Shown: one piece after another, positions 18,337 to 25,400 of the stretch
Layout: every line of letters starts with the position of its first letter
How positions within the stretch are numbered: position 1 is the first letter of the stretch
NCBI RefSeq assembly: GCF_902141855.1
Contig: NZ_CABFVH010000032.1
Span: 1 to 64,000, forward strand
Origin: Methylobacterium dankookense
GTDB lineage: Bacteria; Pseudomonadota; Alphaproteobacteria; Rhizobiales; Beijerinckiaceae
DNA: 64,000 bases
Reading direction: 5' to 3'
The notes under the pieces: model-generated
Databases searched by the model: none
The model's input: only the letters and a program-made list of their open reading frames with translations
What the model was told of the DNA's origin: nothing
Program-made: the position numbers and the translations under genes

Positions 18337-18752
18337 ACCCACTCGAATCCGGCCCGATCGCCTTGAAGCGGCGCGCCCTGCCGGGAGCGCTTCTCATCGT
18401 CCTGTCCTTCGTGCCTGCGGCTTCGGCGGCGGAGACGCCTGATCTCGACCTGCCCCGGCTCTCCGCCGATGCGGCGACCATCGCCGAGGCCGCCCCGCGC
18501 CGCCGGGCGACGGCCTCCGAGGCGAAGGCGCAGCCCTGTCCCGAGCAGGGGCCGGGCTTCGTGCGCATGCCCGGCAGCGCCACCTGCCTGCGCCTGTCCG
18601 GCCGTGCCGCCGGGGGCATCGCCGTGCGCTCCGGCCGCGACGGCACCGCTGCCCGGCCCGAGGCCGATGGCCGCTTCGCCCTCGACGCCCGCACCGACAC
18701 CGATCTCGGGCCGCTGCGGACCTATGTCCGCGTGGGCACCGGGCGGCGCTGA
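18333..18752 (+). CDS. Truncated porin-like exported protein
   Basis: A 139-residue protein with a Sec signal peptide (ALPGALLIVLSFVPAASA). After the cleavage site it carries the N-terminal signature of rhizobial-type porins: CPEQGPGFVRMPGSATCLRLSGR, then DARTDTDLGPLRTYVRVG. A whole porin of this family continues for 300 or more residues of beta-barrel, and here the protein stops after the first strands. It may be a relic or a domesticated small outer-membrane protein. GTG 18333 overlaps the preceding stop. Confidence 0.65.
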   Translation: MNPLESGPIALKRRALPGALLIVLSFVPAASAAETPDLDLPRLSADAATIAEAAPRRRATASEAKAQPCPEQGPGFVRMPGSATCLRLSGRAAGGIAVRSGRDGTAARPEADGRFALDARTDTDLGPLRTYVRVGTGRR

Positions 18753-18985
18753 TCCGGTCTTGCCCGCGCGGCATGACGCGGGCCGCCTCCGCCAGGGACT
18801 GCCTATCCGTTGACCATGGGTTTCGTGGTGATATGGGGGCTCTCCGCGCGCCCTGTGGCAGCCTCCCGAACGATATGAGCCAGACCGAGCATCCGATCCC
18901 GACGGACAGGCAGATCGCTGACGCCCGGCCGCTCTTGGCGGCTGATGCGGCGGCTGGGACACGGGACGAGCGCTGAGACGCGATC

Positions 18986-20047
18986 GTGCGGGATACCCAA
19001 GCCAGCGACCCCGCGGCCGAGCCGCCGGATGAGGAGACCCCGACGCTCCGGCCGGGCAAGGCGACGCCGTTCGAGACGCTCGGCGCCTTCGCGCTCCTGG
19101 CGGCCTATACGGCGATATGCCTGCGGCTCTTCCCGAAGACCCCGAGCCAGGGCTACGTCGTCTACGAGGCGGCCTTCGCGCTCATCGCCTACCGCATCGG
19201 CCGCATCGCCGCGCTCTGGGCCGTCGGGCTGAGCGCCACGGCGGTCGCCTATTTCCTCCTTCGGGGGGAGGGGCTCGCCGTGTCGGAGCCGACCGAGGCC
19301 CTCGGCCTGCTCGCCTTCATCGCCGCCGGCCTCTGCATCGTCCTGACCGTCAGCACCCTGCGGACGCGCATGGCGATCGCCGACCGGCGCCTTGCCAGCC
19401 TCGACGCGCAGAACGACAACCTCGCCGCGCTCCTCAAGGAGATCTCCCATCGCATCGGCAACGACCTCGGCGCCCTGGTCTCCGTGGCCGAATTGCAGGC
19501 GGTCCAGGCCGAGCACGAGGAGAGCCGGCGCGCGTTGAGCAGCCTCGCCGACCGGATCCACGTGTTCGGCAGCGTCTACCGGCGGTTGCGGGCCACGTCC
19601 GGGCATTCAGGCAAGCTGGAGATGGGGGCCTTCCTGGCGGGGCTCTGCGACGAACTGCGCGCCGCCCATCTCGGGCTGCGAGCGGTCTCGCTGGAGACCG
19701 CCATCGCGCCCCATCGCCTCACGACGGATCAGGCCGTGCTGGTCGGGCTCGTCCTCAACGAGGCGGTCACCAACGCGGTGAAATACGCCTTTCCCGAGGA
19801 TCGGGCCGGGAGCATCCGCGTCGCGTTCGGCAAGGACGCGGACGGATGGCTCGCCCTGACGGTGTCCGACGACGGCGACGGTCCGCGCGAGGGGGTGCCG
19901 GAGGGTGGCGGCCTCGGGCAGCGCGTGATGCGCGGCATGGCCTCCCAGCTCGGCGGGAGCTTCGCCCTCAGGCGCAAGGACGGCCTCACGCTCGCCTGCC
20001 TCCGGTTCCCCGATCGCGGCCCCGAGGCGCGGCGGCGGCATGTCTGA
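18986..20047 (+). CDS. Membrane sensor histidine kinase (HisKA_2 / HWE-like)
   Basis: A 353-residue kinase. About four transmembrane helices lie in residues 30-125 in a KdpD/DUF4118-like arrangement with almost no periplasmic loop. The phospho-acceptor H155 is in KEISHRIGNDLGALVS, a HisKA_2 H-box. The N-box VLNEAVTNAVKYAFPED and the G-box SDDGDG form the ATPase domain. Such kinases act in alphaproteobacterial general-stress or light responses. No receiver partner is adjacent. The GTG start at 18986 has only a weak ribosome site. The 233 bases upstream show no convincing gene. Confidence 0.85.
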   Translation: MRDTQASDPAAEPPDEETPTLRPGKATPFETLGAFALLAAYTAICLRLFPKTPSQGYVVYEAAFALIAYRIGRIAALWAVGLSATAVAYFLLRGEGLAVSEPTEALGLLAFIAAGLCIVLTVSTLRTRMAIADRRLASLDAQNDNLAALLKEISHRIGNDLGALVSVAELQAVQAEHEESRRALSSLADRIHVFGSVYRRLRATSGHSGKLEMGAFLAGLCDELRAAHLGLRAVSLETAIAPHRLTTDQAVLVGLVLNEAVTNAVKYAFPEDRAGSIRVAFGKDADGWLALTVSDDGDGPREGVPEGGGLGQRVMRGMASQLGGSFALRRKDGLTLACLRFPDRGPEARRRHV

Positions 20048-20480
20048 GCGCGGGCTGGACCGGGCCCGCTTCGCCAAGTGCCGCGCCATGATGGAGCGCG
20101 GGGCGACCGCCGGGGAGCGGGCGGCCGGCGAGGCGGCGGCGATCCGGGTCGCGGCGGCCGCCGGCTTGAGCCTCGGTGAGGCACTGCGCCTGGCAGACGC
20201 CGATGCCGCGCGCGCGGCGCCGTTCCGGGCGCGAACGGGCGGATCCGCCCGGGCTGCGCGGCGGCCCTATCCCTTCGAGCAACCGCCGCTGCGCACCGAC
20301 CCGATCACCGTCGAGGAGATCCTGGTCCAGAAGGCGGCCAACCTCGCGCGCCTGAAGCGGAAGGCCGCCCGCGAGGAGAGGCGCCTGCGCGAGGTCTACG
20401 CCCAGCAGGATGCCGAGGGCGCATCCGTGCGGGAGGCGCAGGACGAGCGCGACCGGGCCTGGGCCGAGGGAAAGCGGTGA
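20040..20480 (+). CDS. Hypothetical protein with DUF2786-like N-terminus
   Basis: A 146-residue protein whose start overlaps the kinase stop by eight bases. The N-terminal helix pair (RFAKCRAMMERGATAGERAAGEAAAIRVA) loosely resembles the DUF2786 helical repeat. The second half is a charged coiled coil (KAANLARLKRKAAREERRLREVYAQQD). The role is unknown; overlap suggests co-expression with the kinase. Confidence 0.6.
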   Translation: MSERGLDRARFAKCRAMMERGATAGERAAGEAAAIRVAAAAGLSLGEALRLADADAARAAPFRARTGGSARAARRPYPFEQPPLRTDPITVEEILVQKAANLARLKRKAAREERRLREVYAQQDAEGASVREAQDERDRAWAEGKR

Positions 20481-20487
20481 GAGCCGC

Positions 20488-21243
20488 CTATTCGGCGCGT
20501 TCGCTCCGCAGCATTCCCTTGCGGATCCTGATCTTCGCCAGGAAATCCGCGAGGACGCGCTTCGCCTGGGACGATTGCAGGTAGAACTTTCTGTATCGGT
20601 ACATCTGGCTCAGATTGTCGGTCGGCTCGCCCGGTGCCGGCGTGTTCATCTGGCTCTCGTTCACGGCGAGCGCGTTTTCCGGAAAGTCGATCTGCAGGCA
20701 TTGCGAGGCCTTCGCCCGCGCCGCCACGTAGAGCTCCCCCAGGGGTTGGTAGGATCGGAACGCGAGTGGTTCCTTCTGTGGCGCGGCGATGAAGCGGAGC
20801 ATCATGCCGGCCGATTGATCCAGGTCCGCCTGGAGGCGCCTGAGATCGTCCCTGCAGGCGTCGAGCCTCATCATCGCGTAGGGAATCGCGGCTTGCCGGC
20901 GCAGATTCTCGACCGCTCCCGGTGATGGGGCGTCGGGCTCGCCCTTCGGTGCCTGCGTGTCCATCGATCCGATCGCGCCGGTGGCGAGCCCGAAGGTGAT
21001 GGCCAGGATCGGCAGCCAGTACAACGCCGTCGCCGCCAGCAGGGACCATGCGAGCGCCGCGTCCAGGCCTCTCGGCATGGGCGTATGGCCCTGTACGGAG
21101 GCTTCGCCTGGCTGTGTTCGTGTCTCAGTGGGTGCTGGATGAAAGGCCCGGCGGATGCGGGTGATGGCCTGGATGACTGCAAGTGCCGCGACGACGTAGA
21201 GCGAGAACGCGATTGCGAAGAAGATGTAATAGTTCTGCGACAC
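20488..21243 (-). CDS. Hypothetical two-helix membrane protein
   Basis: A 251-residue protein not recognised as a known family. Helices are predicted at about 6-27 (YYIFFAIAFSLYVVAALAVI) and 62-87 (LAWSLLAATALYWLPILAITFG). A soluble C-terminal domain carries two cysteines (LDACRDDL, ASQCLQIDF) that could pair in the periplasm. It is convergent with the gene ending at 20480. Confidence 0.6.
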   Translation of the reverse strand: MSQNYYIFFAIAFSLYVVAALAVIQAITRIRRAFHPAPTETRTQPGEASVQGHTPMPRGLDAALAWSLLAATALYWLPILAITFGLATGAIGSMDTQAPKGEPDAPSPGAVENLRRQAAIPYAMMRLDACRDDLRRLQADLDQSAGMMLRFIAAPQKEPLAFRSYQPLGELYVAARAKASQCLQIDFPENALAVNESQMNTPAPGEPTDNLSQMYRYRKFYLQSSQAKRVLADFLAKIRIRKGMLRSERAE

Positions 21244-21647
21244 CGTGATACCCTCACGCCAAGGCGCTTCGACGGACGAGAACGAATATTGCGGATCGCG
21301 ATGCTGTCTCCGCGGCTCCGATTTTTATTCTGAAATCCCGAAGACCGACAGGGGGGAGAAATTTCTACGCCACAGCGACGCCTGCGTAAACGGGACACGG
21401 CGTCCTCCTTGCAGCACCAATCCGCTTGCATGGCCACCGTGTCTGCGAGCACAGGTGGTATTTCCTCGGTGACGATGCAACCAATAGTGATATCGATCGA
21501 TATTATGGTGCAATCGAAATGTTCGTGATTAACTATGCGCAGCATTAACGACTGTAAATCATTAGCCCGTGACTATCCATTAAAGCCCACGCGGATCAAA
21601 TGCTGCGGAACTGGGCTGCCAGCCCGAGCAATGAATGGAAGCGGGCG
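21244..21647. other. Gene-free divergent region with a 14-bp perfect palindrome
   Basis: The stretch is more AT-rich than its neighbours and shows no gene on either strand. ATATCGATCGATAT at 21490-21503 is a perfect palindrome and may be a regulator site for the gene at 21648 or the large gene after it. No clear -35/-10 pair is assigned. Confidence 0.4.
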
Positions 21648-22409
21648 ATGAAGACTCAATCGATCGGTCGATACGAGGCCGCGATCATCGGCATGGCCGG
21701 GGCGGGATCGATCCTCGCCGGGGCCGGGCTCGTCGAGATCGCCGCCCATCTGTCGCCGGCGCTGGACCTGGGCGGGGCGATCTGCGGCGCTTCCGGCCCG
21801 GTCGCGATGGCCGAGCGGATGTTCGCCGAAACCGCGCATTGCTGGGGGTGCCCCGCGGCCCTCGTGGGCAGCGCGATGCTGATCGGCGCCCTCGCGACCG
21901 CCCTCGTCCGGACTGAGGGCGGTGAACGGGCCCCGCCCGGGGTGATCTGCCGAACGGCACGGCCTGCTGCTGACCGGCCCGGCGCTCCGGCACGGGGCGC
22001 CCCCTCACGCACCGACAACGGGTCTTCCGGGACTCCGATCCACCAAACCGATGGGACCAGTCATGATCAATGCCGCGTCGAAGGATCCGGACCACAACGG
22101 CGAGTGGGGCAGGATCATCAAGGATGCCCTCATCCCGATCCACTCGATCGTCCTGCCCGACGGCAAGGTGCTGGCCTTCGGCACGGACGGGACGGCGGGC
22201 GACTACGACGCCCGCTTCGTCTACTCGCTCTACGATCCCGTCACGGACGAGCTGAAGGTCCTGCCCAACACGACGGGGACCAACATCTTCTGCTCGAACA
22301 TGGCGATCGACCCGGAGACAGGCAACGTCATCATCATGGGTGGCGACAACAACAATACGGGGCAAGGTGGCGGCACCTGGTCTGGCCGCAAGGACGTCGT
22401 GATTTTTGA
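21648..22409 (+). CDS. Possible small membrane protein with a long 3' overlap into the next gene
   Basis: The first ~95 residues look protein-like. Two hydrophobic helices (IIGMAGAGSILAGAGLVEIAA and CPAALVGSAMLIGALATALV) flank a region with a CWGC pair. After that the frame turns Arg/Gly-rich and runs 359 bases into the secreted oxidase gene in another frame, as a shadow would. The true 3' end may have been lost by a frameshift near 21930-22050, or the membrane part may be translated with a meaningless tail. Confidence 0.35.
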   Translation: MKTQSIGRYEAAIIGMAGAGSILAGAGLVEIAAHLSPALDLGGAICGASGPVAMAERMFAETAHCWGCPAALVGSAMLIGALATALVRTEGGERAPPGVICRTARPAADRPGAPARGAPSRTDNGSSGTPIHQTDGTSHDQCRVEGSGPQRRVGQDHQGCPHPDPLDRPARRQGAGLRHGRDGGRLRRPLRLLALRSRHGRAEGPAQHDGDQHLLLEHGDRPGDRQRHHHGWRQQQYGARWRHLVWPQGRRDF

Positions 22410-25400
22410 TTACACGACGCAGGAGATCCGAAACATCTCCGAGACCGATTCGAACTTCGCCCTGCATCAGGCTCGCTGGTACGGCACTACGGTGACGCTG
22501 AGCAACGGCGAGATCCTGATGGTCGGCGGCCGCGACGAGAAATTCGTCGGCTCGACCTTCGCCGAGATCTACAACGCCAAGACCGGGATGCGGCAGCTCT
22601 CCGGCACGGAGATGAAGGATTTCCACGACGGCGAGGGGACGCTCACCGGCACCTACTACTATCCCCATGCCTGGCAGATCAGCAACGGCTCGGTCATCCT
22701 GATCGAGGCCGGCGGCACCAGCAATTCGGGCCACGACGTCTACCGCATGGACGTGACCGGCAACGGCTCCGTCGCCAAGATCGGCAAGCTGCCCTTCGAC
22801 ACGCGCAACCTGACCGGCTCGATCATGTACGAGACCGACAAGGTGCTCGTCGCCTCCTCGACCGGGCAGGTCTGGAAGGCGGACCTGTCCCAGCCGGTGA
22901 TCAAGTGGGAGCTCGCCTTCGCCATCAAGGACGAGGACGGCTCGGGCGACCTCATCGCCCGCACCAACGGCACCTTCGTGATGCTCCCCGACGGCCGGGT
23001 GGCGATGGTCGGAGGCTCCTCCAGTGCCGGCCTCCTCGGCGACAGCCTCGCCAATGCGCAGCGCACGGTCGTGTTCTGGGATCCCGATACCGGCAAGATC
23101 GAGTATTCGGAGCAGCAGGACCTCGCGCGGATGTATCACTCCACCGCGCTGCTCCTGCCGGACGGCACGATCTATTCCGGCGGCAGCGGCTCGCCCGGGC
23201 CGCAGGAGAACGCCAACGCGCAGATCCTGACGCCGGCCTACCTCTACGACAAGGACGGCAACATCAATACCGGCCGCCCCGAGATCGCGGCGGCGCCGAA
23301 GAACATCGAGTCCGGCGCGACCTTCCGCATCACGGTCGACGATACCTCGGATATCGGCAAGATCACCTTCATCAAGTCCAGCGCCACGACGCATGCGCGC
23401 AATGCCGACGCGCGCTTCCTCGAACTCGACCACAAGATCATCGACGGCAACACGATCGAGGTCACGATCCCGAAGGCCAATGTCGCCATCCCCGGCCTGT
23501 GGATGCTGTTCGCGGTCGACAAGGCCGGCGTTCCCTCCGTCGCCAAGATGGTGGGCGTCGACATGGTGGCGATCCAGGAGACCGGCAGCCTGAACGTCGG
23601 CCCCACCACCGTCTACGGCATCGATCACGAGCAGATCGACGGCGCCTTCGCGCTCGCGGCCCGGTTCGACGACCTCAACGGCGGCAAGAACCAGAAGATC
23701 TTCGATCTCGGCAACGGCAAGGCCGACAACATCTGGCTCGGCCAGGTCGGCGAGAGCCACGACATGGAGTTCGTGATCCGCCAGGGCGGCCAGACCTACC
23801 GCGTCGTCGCCAAGGACGCGATCGTCGAGGGAGAGACCGCGACCTGGCGCGTGGGCGTCGATCCCGACGGGACGATGCGCATCATCAAGAACTCCGCCGT
23901 CCTCGCCAGCGGGCAGGGCGTCGTCCCGGCCGATGTCGACCGCGCGAACTACCTCGTCGGCGAGTCGAGCGTCGAGGGCGACGCGCGCCTGATCGGTCTC
24001 GTGCGCGATCTGAAGATCGCCAATTACGGCAACTTCGCCGAGCTCGATCCCGCCGCGCCGTCGAGCCCCTGCGCCGTGACGGGCGAGGCGGTCTGCCTCT
24101 GCAAGATGCTCGTGCCGAATGTCGACGACACCCCGGGCAACGACGCGCCGAAGGTGTTCACCAAGTACTCGATCCTCAGCGGCGACGTCGCCGAACTCGC
24201 CGACGGCTCGCCGGGCGAGAACAAGACCACGCTGACGACCACCGGCATCGTCGCCTTCGCCGATGCCGATGCCGAGGGCCATACCGCGACGGTGGCGGCG
24301 AAGGGCGACCATTATCTCGGCGAGCTGACGATCACGAAGCCGACCACGGCGGCCGGCGTGAAGACCGGCTCGGTGACCTGGACCTTCAAGGTGAACGACG
24401 CGGCCCTCGACGGGCTGCAGGAAGGCCAGAAGGTCGTCCAGGACTACGACATCACCATCGACGACGGACATGGCGGCGTGACCACCCAGACCGTGTCCGT
24501 AACCCTGACGGGGGCGAAGGATGGCGGGCCGCCGACCGAGGATCAGATCGTCGTCGTTCCCAAGCTGAACCCGACCGCGGGCGACGACGCCATCGTGCTC
24601 GGCGACAACGTGCGCCTGATGGCGGGCGCCGATCTCGGCGGCGGCGCCAACCGGCTCGAGGTGGGGAACTATTTCGAGCTGCGCGCCGGCAATCTCACCT
24701 TCGGCAACAGCAAGGATTCGGCCGCCCTCACGCTCGGCACCAATGCGCGCCTGTCCGGCGGCGACATCATCATGGACAAGGGGGGCATCAAGAACACCCT
24801 CGTCCTCGGCAGCGAGGCCGATTTCAGCCAGATCAAGATGGACGGCAACGGCGCCGGGACGGTGAACGCCATCACGGTCGGCGACAAGTCCAAGTCGGAT
24901 GCCGGGATCGACATGGACGGCGCCGGCACCGCGGCGAGCCGTGCCAACATGACGATCAAGCTCGGCGATGCGGTCACGATCGGGGGCGCGATCGACGCCG
25001 ACGGGGCCTATGCCAGCAAGACCTTCACGTTCGGCTCCGGCGTCACGGTCAACGGCCCGATCTACATGAACGGCCAGCAGGACGTGAACACCGTCACGGC
25101 CGGCGACAACTTCACCCTCAAGGGTGCCTATTACGGCACCGCCACCGGCGTCGACACGCTGACCATCGGCAAGGACTGGACCATCGACGGCCCCGTCTAC
25201 CTGGAGGCCGGCGACGACAGGCTGGCGATCGGCACCTCCAGCGTCGACAAGACGCCGACTGCCTTCTACGGCGGCGCCGGCACCGATACGCTCGTCCTCA
25301 CCCTCGACAACGCCGATCTGGCGAGCTTCGAGGCTGCCGCCAAGGCGACCGGCTGGACCACCCTCGGCGGCGACAAATGGTCGGCCAAGAGCCTCGGCCT

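Noticed and set aside
18875-18976. A 33-residue frame upstream of the histidine kinase
   Set aside because: It has no family match and no clear ribosome site.
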